From: an uncultured Lachnospiraceae bacterium
Lineage (GTDB): Bacteria > Bacillota > Clostridia > Lachnospirales > Lachnospiraceae
NCBI GenBank assembly: GCA_910587045.1
Contig: CAJULG010000003.1
Location: 96,221 to 160,220 of the forward strand
Direction of reading: 5' to 3'
Length of the DNA: 64,000 nucleotides
Part shown: piece after piece, positions 42,554 through 51,971 of the stretch
How positions within the stretch are numbered: the stretch's first letter is position 1
Layout: the number at the start of each line of letters is the position of its first letter
Made by a program: the position numbers and the translations under genes
Notes under the pieces: model-generated
What the model was told of the DNA's origin: nothing
Database searches by the model: none
The model's input: the letters and a program-made list of their open reading frames with translations, nothing else

Positions 42554-44074
42554 TTATTCACCATTTTTATAAGAAATTATAAAATCACTTAAAAACCGGC
42601 TGTTTACATTTCCATACCGGTCTTTCGCCGTTACCAGAACCGTATAACGGTCAGAGGCTTCCTGAACCCAGGATACCCGAACCTCATCGACTCCGCTGCC
42701 GGCATCCTCCACCGGGATTGCTTCCAGCAGTTGTTCCCTCAGATCTGCATCAGAGGTCACCTGATATTCTTTCTTTTCCGGCTCCTCTATGACTGGAGCC
42801 TCAAGATCAATATATACAGTTAATGTATACGTCTCTGAGCGGTTTCCGGACGGATCAACTGCATAAACGGTAATCGAACTCTCACCTGCATTTTGCTCCT
42901 TCAGGCTGTCGGTATTCAGAATAAGGCAGTCTGACTCTAAGACTTCTCCCGCATCAAAAACGGTTATATGCTTTACGATCACTGCTTTACAATTAAACTC
43001 TGATGCTTCTGCACGATTGAGGGTTATAGGTTCCTCATCAATATCAAGTTCCGGTGCGATCGTATCCTCCACCCGGATCGTACTCCGGAACGAGGCAGTA
43101 TTTCCTTCTGCATCCTTTACCCGATATGTGACAGGATATTCTCCTGTCGTCATGACATCAACCTGTCCTTCTACTGTGATCCGGTCTGTGATATCATTCC
43201 CCGCTCCGTCCAGGGCCAATACTCCACAGGTCTGCTGCCATGCATGTCCCCGTTCGATCACCCGCTCACCGCCGCACAGGATCCTTGGTCTTTCCTGATT
43301 CCACGGATTCTCCACATCCGGATCCGTCGGATCCCAGCCGGATCGCTTATCCTCCGGGTCCAGAATCTCTGCCACCGGTACTCCCAGGGGGCCTGCATAT
43401 TCACTGTCATAGATTGTAACAATGGTTCCTACCGGACAGTTATCAAATATCCACTTGGCATCCAGGACGGACATCCGGACACAGCCAAGGGAGGCCGGGT
43501 TTCCCAGCTTGTTATATTCCTCTGTTTCCAGATCATCCTTATTCCTCGTATAATACGGAACGGAATGAAACATGATCGGTCCTGAAATACGGTATGCATA
43601 TTGTCCGTATACTCCGCCTGCAAGGGGACACCAACTGTACCGGTCTGAAGTCTGAAAGGTTCCGGCCGGAGTCCAGTCATTCCTTCCGACGGAACAGAGC
43701 ATCGCCCTTACGGGCTTTGTATATCGCCCTTCTTCATCCAGAGCGTATACGGTCACTACATTCCGTTGCCGGTTCACTTTTATATAATAAGGGCAGCCAT
43801 TATCCTCGGGAGCATTGGAATAATCCTCCAGATCGATCAATTCGATATCCGGATTTACTTCCGAGTCACGAACCGGATTCTTCGCCGGTTGATTCGTCCG
43901 TTCTGAAACCATGTCAACTGTCTGTGGCTGCGTTACCCCGTTTTGTTCTATATTATTCTTTGATTCGTCCGCTCCGTCCTGCATGGAATCTACAACCAGG
44001 AGGCCTCCTGCCCCGCAGATGGTCATGACCAGCAGAATCATCAGGGTCAGACCTATCTTCTTCCGCATTTTCAT
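42554..44074 (-). CDS. L,D-transpeptidase (YkuD) with Ig-like domains
   Basis: This secreted wall enzyme of 506 residues has an N-terminal membrane helix (LTLMILLVMTICGAGGLLVV). A YkuD catalytic domain spans about 95-225, with catalytic His in GPIMFHSVPYY and Cys in LGNPASLGCVRM. About 230 residues of bacterial Ig-like repeats follow (ITVEGQVDVMTTGEYPVTYR, VEDTIAPELDIDEEP). The usual SHGC motif is SLGC here; related clostridial enzymes also vary at that position. It forms 3-3 cross-links. It lies between spoIID and spoIIQ, which hints at a role in engulfment or spore cortex; that role is inference. Confidence 0.85.
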   Translation of the reverse strand: MKMRKKIGLTLMILLVMTICGAGGLLVVDSMQDGADESKNNIEQNGVTQPQTVDMVSERTNQPAKNPVRDSEVNPDIELIDLEDYSNAPEDNGCPYYIKVNRQRNVVTVYALDEEGRYTKPVRAMLCSVGRNDWTPAGTFQTSDRYSWCPLAGGVYGQYAYRISGPIMFHSVPYYTRNKDDLETEEYNKLGNPASLGCVRMSVLDAKWIFDNCPVGTIVTIYDSEYAGPLGVPVAEILDPEDKRSGWDPTDPDVENPWNQERPRILCGGERVIERGHAWQQTCGVLALDGAGNDITDRITVEGQVDVMTTGEYPVTYRVKDAEGNTASFRSTIRVEDTIAPELDIDEEPITLNRAEASEFNCKAVIVKHITVFDAGEVLESDCLILNTDSLKEQNAGESSITVYAVDPSGNRSETYTLTVYIDLEAPVIEEPEKKEYQVTSDADLREQLLEAIPVEDAGSGVDEVRVSWVQEASDRYTVLVTAKDRYGNVNSRFLSDFIISYKNGE

Positions 44075-44148
44075 CTTTTATTCATCCTTTATTTTACCTA
44101 TGTGATTATTCCGTAATTCGTTGATTCCGCTTCCGGCCAAATATTGTT

Positions 44149-44178
44149 AAAATCCTTCATTTTAAAAATAAGGATTTT
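44149..44178. promoter_or_regulatory. 9-bp inverted repeat in the spoIID / L,D-transpeptidase gap
   Basis: AAAATCCTT and AAGGATTTT flank 12 nt. The gap 44075-44331 is AT-rich and probably holds the promoter of the transpeptidase gene. A second palindrome, CAGCCTGCCG / CGGCAGGCTG (44291-44312), lies 20 bp after spoIID and may end its transcript, though no T-run follows. Confidence 0.4.
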
Positions 44179-44331
44179 GCAGTCAACTTTTATGATACAC
44201 CATTTTCCCCCTTATAGTAAAGTATGTATTTCCTTATTTTTTATTAATTTTAACTGCCCGGCCGCAAACAGATAATCGGATGACCTCCCACAGCCTGCCG
44301 TCCGGCAGGCTGCAGTCTAATTCAGATAAAT

Positions 44332-45225
44332 TTACACTGTGCTGTTACAAATCTGTACGCCCGGGTAATAGTATTGAAGTATTGCCTCACTGTTCTTTCC
44401 CTCTGCTGCCAGAACACCGGCTCCATACAGGCTCAGTCCCAGACCATGTCCCTTTCCCAGGCAGACGATCCGGTATTCTTCTCCCATATCCTCAATGTAA
44501 AAATTCAGGGAGGAAAGCTGGAAGCGTTCCTGCGCTGTCTCACCGGTTAATTCTTCTCCGTTGCAGATCAGCTTTCTTACATATCCATGCTCGGTACTTT
44601 CTGTTATGGCAAGCTCCGAAACCGTCTCCTTGGATACAGTCTGAATATTCATGTAATCCTTTGCTTCTACATCATGACTGCTGACAACGGAAGACAGGTA
44701 CGGGACCGCCTCGCCAAATAATTCTTCTGCGCTGACGGTAGTCCCGACACTGACCTTATGATATAATGCATCAATATATTCCCCGTCATACTGAAGACTG
44801 ACTCCTGCCGTCTCCAGGACTGCCTGTTCCACTTTCTTCCTGTATGCCTCGTAGTTCCGTTCTCCCCAAAGACTGCTTATTTCTTCCTCCTTCAGATATT
44901 CCATACCCAGATCGTTTTCATCTATATTGCCTGCACCCTCCATTTTTTTATATATATTCGTTCGCTCTATGACTGCGAGCGCCTTCCATACTTCAAGATC
45001 CTCAGAACCGTCCATAACTGCCGGCAGTACGCCTGCCAGATAAGCTTCCACATCCATGACTACATATTGACCGTCCAGCTCCAAAGATACGGTCTTCCCG
45101 GTATCTAATTCTTCTACATTCGTTATGGCTTCCCCCACTACACCGGTTATGGCGATCGTACCCAGATAAGGAATCATCACTGCCAGGATTACCATAGCAA
45201 ATCCCATTGTTAGTTTCTCTCTCAT
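44332..45225 (-). CDS. spoIID: Stage II sporulation protein D (SpoIID)
   Basis: SpoIID is a lytic transglycosylase that thins peptidoglycan during engulfment. The 297-residue protein has an N-terminal membrane helix (MVILAVMIPYLGTIAITGVV). The SpoIID domain shows MDVEAYLAGVLPAVM with the catalytic-Glu region changed in detail, AVIERTNIYKK and the C-terminal GKGHGLGLSLYGAGVLAAEG. In active enzymes the first motif is typically '.YL.gVvp.EM'; here it reads GVLPAVM, so the Glu is replaced by Val. Activity is therefore doubtful and worth checking. It is followed by the transpeptidase and SpoIIQ-like genes in the same direction. Confidence 0.85.
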   Translation of the reverse strand: MREKLTMGFAMVILAVMIPYLGTIAITGVVGEAITNVEELDTGKTVSLELDGQYVVMDVEAYLAGVLPAVMDGSEDLEVWKALAVIERTNIYKKMEGAGNIDENDLGMEYLKEEEISSLWGERNYEAYRKKVEQAVLETAGVSLQYDGEYIDALYHKVSVGTTVSAEELFGEAVPYLSSVVSSHDVEAKDYMNIQTVSKETVSELAITESTEHGYVRKLICNGEELTGETAQERFQLSSLNFYIEDMGEEYRIVCLGKGHGLGLSLYGAGVLAAEGKNSEAILQYYYPGVQICNSTV

Positions 45226-45339
45226 GCCAATTCCTCCTCGTATATCATCTTATTCGGCTTTCGGCATGACTATTCCTGAATTAGCATCCGGCTTCTCGAG
45301 CAAATACACATCCTATATCTTTCAGATACGCTCTCTGTA

Positions 45340-46251
45340 TTAATTCCCGCCCTTCTGTGCATATTCCAGAAGACGCAGATAGTGATTGGCTTCACGGAGC
45401 ACATGATCTGCCAGGAGTGGAAGAATGATGGAACGGATCTCACAACCTGTGATCCCCTCTGTACCTGCTGTCTTAAACTGCTGATATTGCTTCGTTATTT
45501 CTAATGATTTTTCAGTCAGGGCATTCATCCTCCTTCTGTCCTGTTCTCCTGCCTGCTCTAAAAGATGACAATAGTCTTCAGCAAATTCATTGGCGGTTTG
45601 TATAAGTTCACATTCTGTCGGATTCAACAGTCCCCGGATGAACTGGGCATGTTCCATCATGATCTGATTCCAGAACAGTTCCGGACTTCTTATATCCTGT
45701 ACCGATATCCTGCCTCTGTTCTCAAGTTCTAAAATGGTCTGACGATACAGCTTTGCCTCCCGCAGAATATGCTCGATCAGCAGTGGATAGTTTGTCGTAT
45801 AAAGGCGACACCCTGTGACTTCCCTCAGAATCTCTTCCTTAAAAGAAATCAATCCATTTAGACTTCTGAGCATTTGCTGGTTTAACATTCTTACCTGATA
45901 AACCGTTTCTCTGTTTATCATCCCACAGCCTCCAGCACGAAGCCGCTCTTCTGCCTGTGTGATCTCCTCGTCAATCGGAATTCCCGTCAGCTTTTCTGTC
46001 TGACATTCTGCCTTTTGTGTGAATTTCGTTACGACCTCTCCTGCGTTTAATACAGCTTCGCTCACAATACCATCTGCAAGCTTCACAGTTCTTCTGAGTC
46101 CGTCTTCAAATTCTTCCCGGAACTGATCTGCACACCGTATAAATTCCGTTTCCTTTGCCGGAAACCCGGCCATCAGGAATAAGGAGTGTTCCTTCATGAT
46201 CCTTCCAAAAAACAAATGTGTTTCTAATGATAACCTGACATATTCTTTCAT
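45340..46251 (-). CDS. DUF2935 (hemerythrin-like four-helix) protein
   Basis: Two homologous helical halves make up 303 residues. Half one has HLFFGRIMKEHSLFLMAGFP and IEHILREAKLYRQ. Half two has LFWNQIMMEHAQFIRGLLNP and ADHVLREANHYLRLLE. The repeated E-H and E-x-x-x-Y/H pattern fits the DUF2935 family, which binds a metal pair. The role is unknown; spore-forming Firmicutes often have it. It is cytosolic, with no signal peptide. It lies 114 bp upstream of spoIID in the same direction. Confidence 0.82.
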   Translation of the reverse strand: MKEYVRLSLETHLFFGRIMKEHSLFLMAGFPAKETEFIRCADQFREEFEDGLRRTVKLADGIVSEAVLNAGEVVTKFTQKAECQTEKLTGIPIDEEITQAEERLRAGGCGMINRETVYQVRMLNQQMLRSLNGLISFKEEILREVTGCRLYTTNYPLLIEHILREAKLYRQTILELENRGRISVQDIRSPELFWNQIMMEHAQFIRGLLNPTECELIQTANEFAEDYCHLLEQAGEQDRRRMNALTEKSLEITKQYQQFKTAGTEGITGCEIRSIILPLLADHVLREANHYLRLLEYAQKGGN

Positions 46252-46504
46252 ATTCCAGCATATCCTTTTAAGTTATGTTTCTTTATACTATATGCAGATA
46301 TTGCCAAAAAGGTGGAAAGCATTGTACTTTAATAAAAACCGGAGCCTTTAGCCGGACAGGAGATAAGAAACGATCGCTGAACATTTCATTACATTCTGAT
46401 AACATTTCAATTCAAACGACTTGAAACCATATTTACAAATCGGTAGACTAATGAAAAAACAGGTATACCATCCAGAGTCTATAGCAAGGAAAGGAGATGC
46501 GAGC

Positions 46505-46972
46505 ATGAATACACAGATCATGGAAGGGATGATCGGGGCAAATACAAGTATCAGGCTGTCAGATATCCCCATGCGTGTGTACCGGCAGGCAAGTGCCGAG
46601 GGTGACACGGAAAAAATGAAGCAGGCATTGAGCTACACCGGCGATTGTCTGGATAATGCTTCCAGATATCAGGAAAAGCTGGAGCAGGGCATGAAGGCAG
46701 AGGCGAAAGCAGAGCGTGAGAAAGCGAAGCTGGAGCAGGAAGCCGCCATTGAAAAGCGCAGAGAGGAACGCCGAAAAACAGAAGACGGGGCAGAGGCAGA
46801 TCCGCTTCCGGAAACAGATACAGTCGAGATCAGTGAAGCAGCAAAAGCAGCCCTTGAGAATAATCCGGCGGAGACAGGGGCAAAAATCAATGGAAAACCT
46901 CTCATCTATACGGAAGCAGGAAAAACTGCTGCTCCGGTCAAGGATGAATCCGTTGCTTCATTTTCTGCGTAG
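46505..46972 (+). CDS. Small highly charged helical protein (unknown, flagellum-like signature)
   Basis: Not recognised. The 155-residue chain starts MNTQIMEGMIGANTSIRLSD and has a helical region RVYRQASAEGDTEKMKQALS. A long Lys/Glu/Ala coiled coil (about 55-100) follows, and a disordered C-terminus with DTVEISEAAKAALENNP. The VEIS-x-A-x-K piece resembles the C-terminal parts of FlgM-like and other flagellum-related proteins of Clostridia, but this is weak evidence. GGAG lies 8 nt before the ATG. The frame extends upstream, but those 28 codons look non-coding. A perfect terminator follows. Confidence 0.6.
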   Translation: MNTQIMEGMIGANTSIRLSDIPMRVYRQASAEGDTEKMKQALSYTGDCLDNASRYQEKLEQGMKAEAKAEREKAKLEQEAAIEKRREERRKTEDGAEADPLPETDTVEISEAAKAALENNPAETGAKINGKPLIYTEAGKTAAPVKDESVASFSA

Positions 46973-47017
46973 CCATATTATTAAAAGAGTGTTCTGTATC
47001 ATGCAGGCACACATACA

Positions 47018-47051
47018 AACAGGTCGGAACCCGTGTGGGTTCCGACCTGTT
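47018..47051. terminator. Bidirectional terminator between the small protein and glgP
   Basis: AACAGGTCGGAACCC and GGGTTCCGACCTGTT pair perfectly over 15 bp around GTGT. The hairpin lies 46 bp after the small charged protein gene and 18 bp after the glgP stop. Confidence 0.88.
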
Positions 47052-47068
47052 ATTCGTTTCCGGATCTG

Positions 47069-49555
47069 TTATTTTGGAAGCTTTACTGTTACCTTCTCTA
47101 ATTTCCAGATATCATCCACATATTCCTGAATGGTACGATCAGAAGAGAACTTACCGGCACAGGCGGTATTCAGCATCGCTGATTTTGCCCAGCCTGCTTC
47201 ATCCCGATATGCTTTATCTACCTTCTTATGTGCTTCTGCATAAGAATCAAAATCCTTTAAGGTGAAGTAAACGTCTTCTCTTGTGAGAGAATCGTATAAC
47301 TCACGGAAGCGTTCCGGATCATCCGGTGCATAGAAACCGTTGATCAACTGTGTCAGTACGGTACGGACAGCCTGGTTGGTATTGTAAATATCCATCGGCT
47401 TATATCCGCCTTCCCGCTCATACTTCATGACCTCATCGGCAGACATACCAAAGATGAATGCATTCTCCATGCCTACCTCTTCGACGATCTCCACATTTGC
47501 TCCATCCATGGTTCCTAAGGTCAGGGCACCGTTTAACATGAACTTCATGTTACCGGTACCGGAAGCCTCTCTGGATGCAGTGGAAATCTGCTCGCTGACA
47601 TCGGCTGCCGCAAAGATGATCTCTGCATTGGAAACACGGTAATTCTCAATGAATACCACCTTGATCTTGCCCTTAATGGACTCATCGTTGTTAATGACAT
47701 CTGCTACTGCGTTGATCAGCTTGATCGTCAGCTTGGCACGCTTATAGCCTGCAGCTGCCTTTGCACCGAAGATAAAGGTTCTAGGCACCATATCCATGCC
47801 CGGATTGGTCTTTAATTCGTTGTACAGATGCATAACATGAAGGATATTCAATAACTGTCTCTTATACTCATGCAGACGCTTTACCTGAACATCAAAGATG
47901 GAACGGGGATCTACATCCACACCGTTATGCTCTTTAATATAATTGGCCAGACGAATCTTGTTCTGGTACTTGATATTCATGAATTCCTGCTGACACTTTG
48001 CATCATCCACATATAATTTCAGCTTGCTGATCTTGCTCAGGTCTGTGATCCACTCATCACCGATCTTATCCGTTACCCATTCTGCAAGCAGCGGATTACC
48101 ATGTAACAGGAATCTTCTCTGAGTGATACCGTTCGTCTTATTGTTGAACTGCTCCGGACGCATCTCATAGAAGTCCTTTAATTCACGCTTCTTTAAGATC
48201 TCGGTGTGAAGCTGTGCAACACCATTTACGGAATAAGAACCGGCAATGGCAAGGTGTGCCATCTTAACCTGACCGTCATAGAGGATTGCCATATTCTTAA
48301 CCTTGGACTGGTCGCCCGGATACTTTGCTTCGATCTGAGCAACAAACCGGCGATTGATCTCTTCAATGATCTGATATACACGTGGAAGCAGTCTGGAGAA
48401 TAATTCGATCGGCCACTTCTCCAATGCCTCTGCCATAATGGTATGGTTGGTATATGCACAGGTGTGGGTTGTAATATCCCATGCCTCATCCCACTCCAGG
48501 CCTTCCTCATCCATCAGAATTCGCATTAATTCTGCAACCGTTACGGTCGGATGGGTATCATTTAACTGGAAGGTCAGCTTCTTCGGGATATCTTTCAGAT
48601 CGCTGTTGTTCTCCTTAAACTTCCGGATAGCAGTCTGAATAGATGCGGAAATGAAGAAATACTGCTGCTTCAGACGTAATTCTTTTCCTGCATAGTGATT
48701 ATCGTTCGGGTATAATACTTCAACTATGGTTCTTGCCAGATTCTGCTGCTCTACCGCCTTCTGATATTCCCCCTTGTCAAAGGAATCCAGATTGAAGTCC
48801 TGAATGGCTTCTGCATCCCAGATTCTTAAGGTATTAACTACATTATTGCCATAACCGATCACTGGCAGATCATATGGAACCGCACGGATGGCCTGATAGC
48901 CTTCCTGTACAAAGAAATTCCGTCCCTTACGCTCTTCGACGCGGACATAGCCGCCGAATTTTACCTCACAGGCGTATTCTGCCCGGCGTACTTCGAATGG
49001 ATTGCCATCCCGTAACCAGTCATCCGGACGCTCTACCTGATAACCATCTTCAATGGCCTGCTTGAACATACCATATCGATACCGGATACCACAGCCATAT
49101 GCAGGATACCCCAGGGTTGCAAGGGAATCCAGGAAGCAGGCTGCCAGACGTCCCAGACCGCCATTGCCAAGTGCTGCATCCGGCTCCTGATCTTCGATCA
49201 CGTTAATGTCAAAGCCTAATTCATCCAATGCTTCTTTGATGGCATTATAATAGGTTAAGTTGATCAGGTTATTTCCCAATGCCCGTCCCATTAAGAATTC
49301 CATGGACAGGTAATATACGGTCTTTACGTTCTGCTTTTCATATTCTTTATGAGTTGCGATCCAGCGGTCGATGATATCATCCTTTATCGCATATGCAACC
49401 GCCTGGAATACCTGCTGCTGGGTTGCTTCATCAATGGTCTTGCGATAAAGCGTCTTTACGTTATTTATGACTTCCTTCTTAAAGCCCTCTTTGTCAAAGT
49501 CGATTTTCTTCTTCATTCCCTTTACTGCCTCCTTAGCATAATCAACAATATCCAA
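47069..49555 (-). CDS. glgP: Glycogen/starch alpha-glucan phosphorylase
   Basis: It releases glucose 1-phosphate from glycogen or maltodextrins with pyridoxal phosphate. The 828 residues match the GT35 family. Landmarks are LSMEFLMGRALGNNLINLTY, EDQEPDAALGNGGLGRLAAC, LNDTHPTVTVAELMRILMDE, WDITTHTCAYTNHTIMAEAL and the PLP-lysine region REASGTGNMKFMLNGALTLG. It stands alone, without other glycogen genes. The product feeds the same glucose 1-phosphate pool as the cellobiose phosphorylase at 36-39 kb. Confidence 0.96.
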   Translation of the reverse strand: MDIVDYAKEAVKGMKKKIDFDKEGFKKEVINNVKTLYRKTIDEATQQQVFQAVAYAIKDDIIDRWIATHKEYEKQNVKTVYYLSMEFLMGRALGNNLINLTYYNAIKEALDELGFDINVIEDQEPDAALGNGGLGRLAACFLDSLATLGYPAYGCGIRYRYGMFKQAIEDGYQVERPDDWLRDGNPFEVRRAEYACEVKFGGYVRVEERKGRNFFVQEGYQAIRAVPYDLPVIGYGNNVVNTLRIWDAEAIQDFNLDSFDKGEYQKAVEQQNLARTIVEVLYPNDNHYAGKELRLKQQYFFISASIQTAIRKFKENNSDLKDIPKKLTFQLNDTHPTVTVAELMRILMDEEGLEWDEAWDITTHTCAYTNHTIMAEALEKWPIELFSRLLPRVYQIIEEINRRFVAQIEAKYPGDQSKVKNMAILYDGQVKMAHLAIAGSYSVNGVAQLHTEILKKRELKDFYEMRPEQFNNKTNGITQRRFLLHGNPLLAEWVTDKIGDEWITDLSKISKLKLYVDDAKCQQEFMNIKYQNKIRLANYIKEHNGVDVDPRSIFDVQVKRLHEYKRQLLNILHVMHLYNELKTNPGMDMVPRTFIFGAKAAAGYKRAKLTIKLINAVADVINNDESIKGKIKVVFIENYRVSNAEIIFAAADVSEQISTASREASGTGNMKFMLNGALTLGTMDGANVEIVEEVGMENAFIFGMSADEVMKYEREGGYKPMDIYNTNQAVRTVLTQLINGFYAPDDPERFRELYDSLTREDVYFTLKDFDSYAEAHKKVDKAYRDEAGWAKSAMLNTACAGKFSSDRTIQEYVDDIWKLEKVTVKLPK

Positions 49556-49597
49556 AACACATTACATTTTAACAGAAATAAGGGAATTCCACAATAC

Positions 49598-50158
49598 CTA
49601 ATCCTTGTTTTTACACAACATTTGGCGGATACTGTTTACATAATTCTCTGCTTCCCGGGTATTCAGCGGGATGACCCGCGACCACATCCGAAGCCCCTGG
49701 TAGTAATACAGGATCAGTTCCGATGCCTGGTCCGGGTCAACCTTATTAAATTCTCCTTCCCGCATACCATATGCGATCAGGCTCTTCCAGCGGCTTTTGG
49801 CATTGTCATTGAGACGGATAAACAGTTCCTCATTCCCAAGGCTGGCATATTCGTATATGGCAAGGCTTAAGGAACGTTCCCGTTCTAAAATCTCCTTTTG
49901 GATCTCATTCAGCATATCTTCTAAAATGTCAGTTGCACGTTCTCCCTGTGCGATCCGGTGAGAAATCCTGTATTCCTGCGAGAGGATTTCTGAAAAGATT
50001 TCTCCGGTTCCCGTATAATAGCGATACAACCCGCCCCTGCTTAATCCGGTCTGTTCGCAGATTGCCGTCATGGTCACTTCCTTAAACCCTTTTTCCGCAA
50101 ACAGGCTGTACGCCGCCTGCCTTATTTTTTCCCTGGTCCGCTCCGCCTTGTCACCCAT
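49598..50158 (-). CDS. TetR family transcriptional repressor
   Basis: This regulator of 186 residues has the TetR helix-turn-helix (REKIRQAAYSLFAEKGFKEV, TMTAICEQTGLSRGGLYRYY, residues 9-50). A helical ligand domain follows. The start at 50158 overlaps the end of the GNAT gene by 8 bp, so the pair is translationally coupled. An in-frame extension of 109 codons reads through the GNAT gene in another frame and is rejected. A 15-bp inverted repeat across the operon promoter is the probable operator. The ligand is unknown. Confidence 0.88.
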   Translation of the reverse strand: MGDKAERTREKIRQAAYSLFAEKGFKEVTMTAICEQTGLSRGGLYRYYTGTGEIFSEILSQEYRISHRIAQGERATDILEDMLNEIQKEILERERSLSLAIYEYASLGNEELFIRLNDNAKSRWKSLIAYGMREGEFNKVDPDQASELILYYYQGLRMWSRVIPLNTREAENYVNSIRQMLCKNKD

Positions 50159-50684
50159 ATATCCGCTCTGCCTCCTCGCGCAAAATACTGTACATGCAAT
50201 AGGAGTAAATGCTGCCGTTTTTATATACACCATTGCGCATCGTTCCCTCATAGGTAAATCCTGCCTTCTCCAGGACACCTCTGGATGCGGCATTATAATC
50301 AAATGGCTCTGCATAAATGCGGACGATATCAAAGACAGAAAATGCTTCTCTGCATAACATCCGTACTGCCCGGGACATGATCCCCTGTCCCCAGTAAGCT
50401 TCCGAAAGCCAGTATCCCAGCTCCGCGGACTTTTCATATACATCGTCTTTGACAAAGATCCCGATACTGCCGACTGCAACACCATCTACAACGATCGCAC
50501 GCGTGATCTGACCCCTGCCCTCCTTTGCGATACAGTCCTCCATATACCATCTGGCATCCGCAAGGGAATATGGATGCGGGAAGGTGTTTCTCAGATTTTT
50601 CGCAATGGCCGGATTATCTGCAGCTTTTGCTACTGCTTCGGCGTCCTCCGGCTTCCATTTCCGTAATTCGAATTCTCTCATCAA
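50151..50684 (-). CDS. GNAT N-acetyltransferase (RimJ/RimL type)
   Basis: It uses acetyl-CoA to acetylate an amine. The 177-residue protein has the RimJ-type layout: LRKWKPEDAEAVAKAADNPA at the start, YWLSEAYWGQGIMSRAVRML (acetyl-CoA loop Q/G-x-G-x-G region) and IYAEPFDYNAASRGVLEKAG near the end. Substrate could be a ribosomal protein, an antibiotic or a small amine. It is the first gene of an operon with a TetR regulator, which suggests an inducible role. GGAGG lies 6 nt before the ATG. Confidence 0.87.
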   Translation of the reverse strand: MMREFELRKWKPEDAEAVAKAADNPAIAKNLRNTFPHPYSLADARWYMEDCIAKEGRGQITRAIVVDGVAVGSIGIFVKDDVYEKSAELGYWLSEAYWGQGIMSRAVRMLCREAFSVFDIVRIYAEPFDYNAASRGVLEKAGFTYEGTMRNGVYKNGSIYSYCMYSILREEAERIYG

Positions 50685-50709
50685 GATTCCTCCTTTCGCG
50701 TTGATTCAA

Positions 50710-50761
50710 AAAGCGACACTATTGTCTTTTTAAGAATACGGCAATAGTGTCGCTTTGTCAA
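50710..50761 (-). promoter_or_regulatory. Promoter with overlapping 15-bp inverted repeat (TetR operator) of the GNAT-tetR operon
   Basis: On the minus strand TTGACA, 17 nt, TATTCT is a good promoter. AAAGCGACACTATTG (50710-50724) and its exact complement (50742-50756) flank the -10 with a 17-nt gap. A dimeric repressor bound here would block RNA polymerase. The first transcribed gene starts about 40 nt downstream. Confidence 0.8.
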
Positions 50762-50849
50762 GTGGAACTGTAGCGTTCTCAATCTGGACAGATCCCGTTT
50801 GTCAAAATGTCAGCTTAATGACATTCTCCTGTCCTGCGCATACGTTCCG

Positions 50850-51971
50850 TTAAATCTCTAAAAGTTCCTTACTTCGCTTAAGCTCCTCGATCACCTTAAT
50901 ATGCTGCGGACACACTGCTTCGCACTGTCCGCAGGCTATACAGGCAGACGCTCCGTTGTCATTCTCAACTGTGACCGCATCCTCATACATCCTGCGGGAT
51001 TCCTCAATCTGTCCCGTAGAGAGCCGGTGGTTTAGCGCCTTAAAAATGTCCGGGATCGGTATCTGTTTCGGACATCCTTCTGTACAATAGTGACATGCCG
51101 TACACTGTACCGTCGGATCATTTCCCATCTGCCGGATCACTTCACGGATAATCGCCTGTTCTTCCTTGTTAAAAGGCTTGAAATCTTTCATATAGGAAAG
51201 ATTATCCTGCATCTGCTCCAGATCGGACATCCCTGACAGCACCGTGATCACACCCTCTAACGAGGCCGCAAAGCGGATTGCCCATGATGCATATGAAAGC
51301 TCCGGATTGTAATCCTGAAACAGCTTCTTTATATTCTTTGGTGGATCGGCAAGCCTGCCGCCCTTGACCGGTTCCATAATGACAATGGATTTACCATGTT
51401 TTCGTGCAACCTCATAATTGGCCCGCGATGCCACCGACGCATTCTCCCAGTCGGCATAATTAATCTGAAGCTGTACAAACTCCGCCTCCGGGTGCTCTCT
51501 TAGTACCTGATCCAAAAGCTGCGGCGAAGCGTGAAAGGAAAAGCCCAGATGCCGGATCAGACCTTTTTCCTTTTGTTCCAGGGCGAATTCCCACAGCTTC
51601 ATCCGGTCATATCTGCTATAGCTGCCTTCCATAAGCGCATGCATCAGATAATAGTCAAAGTATTCTGCCCCGGTACGCTTCAGGCTTGTAAAAAACTGCT
51701 GCTTTGCCATCTTCTCGGTTGGCGCCATCATAGCGTTCAGCTTGGTTGCAAGCGTATAGGACTCGCGGGGATATCTTTTCACAAGCGCTTTTCTTGCAGC
51801 ATCCTCCGAACCCACATATACATAAGCCGTATCAAAATATGTAAACCCCGCTTCCATAAACGCATCAACCATTCTTATCGTTTCTTCTATGTCGATGCGC
51901 ATTAATTTTTTCGGCAGCCTCATCAGGCCAAAACCAAGTTTCCCTACTTCTTTTCCAAAATAATCTGACAT
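50850..51971 (-). CDS. Aldo/keto reductase with two C-terminal [4Fe-4S] clusters
   Basis: This redox enzyme of 373 residues has an NADPH-type TIM barrel (residues 5-275) with KLGFGLMRLPKK, the catalytic Asp/Tyr region FTYFDTAYVYVGSE, Lys in YTLATKLNAMM and His in FDYYLMHALMEG. The C-terminal ferredoxin-like part has CTACHYCTEGCPKQI and CIACGQCEAVCPQHI. Such fused proteins are common in anaerobic Clostridia; the substrate is unknown. The start at 51971 has AGGAGG 8 nt upstream. The frame before it enters a dispersed repeat and is rejected. Confidence 0.9.
   Translation of the reverse strand: MSDYFGKEVGKLGFGLMRLPKKLMRIDIEETIRMVDAFMEAGFTYFDTAYVYVGSEDAARKALVKRYPRESYTLATKLNAMMAPTEKMAKQQFFTSLKRTGAEYFDYYLMHALMEGSYSRYDRMKLWEFALEQKEKGLIRHLGFSFHASPQLLDQVLREHPEAEFVQLQINYADWENASVASRANYEVARKHGKSIVIMEPVKGGRLADPPKNIKKLFQDYNPELSYASWAIRFAASLEGVITVLSGMSDLEQMQDNLSYMKDFKPFNKEEQAIIREVIRQMGNDPTVQCTACHYCTEGCPKQIPIPDIFKALNHRLSTGQIEESRRMYEDAVTVENDNGASACIACGQCEAVCPQHIKVIEELKRSKELLEI

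Noticed and set aside
50159..50485. N-terminal extension of the TetR gene
   Set aside because: It would overlap the GNAT gene in another frame; TetR proteins start right before the helix-turn-helix, as the ATG at 50158 gives.
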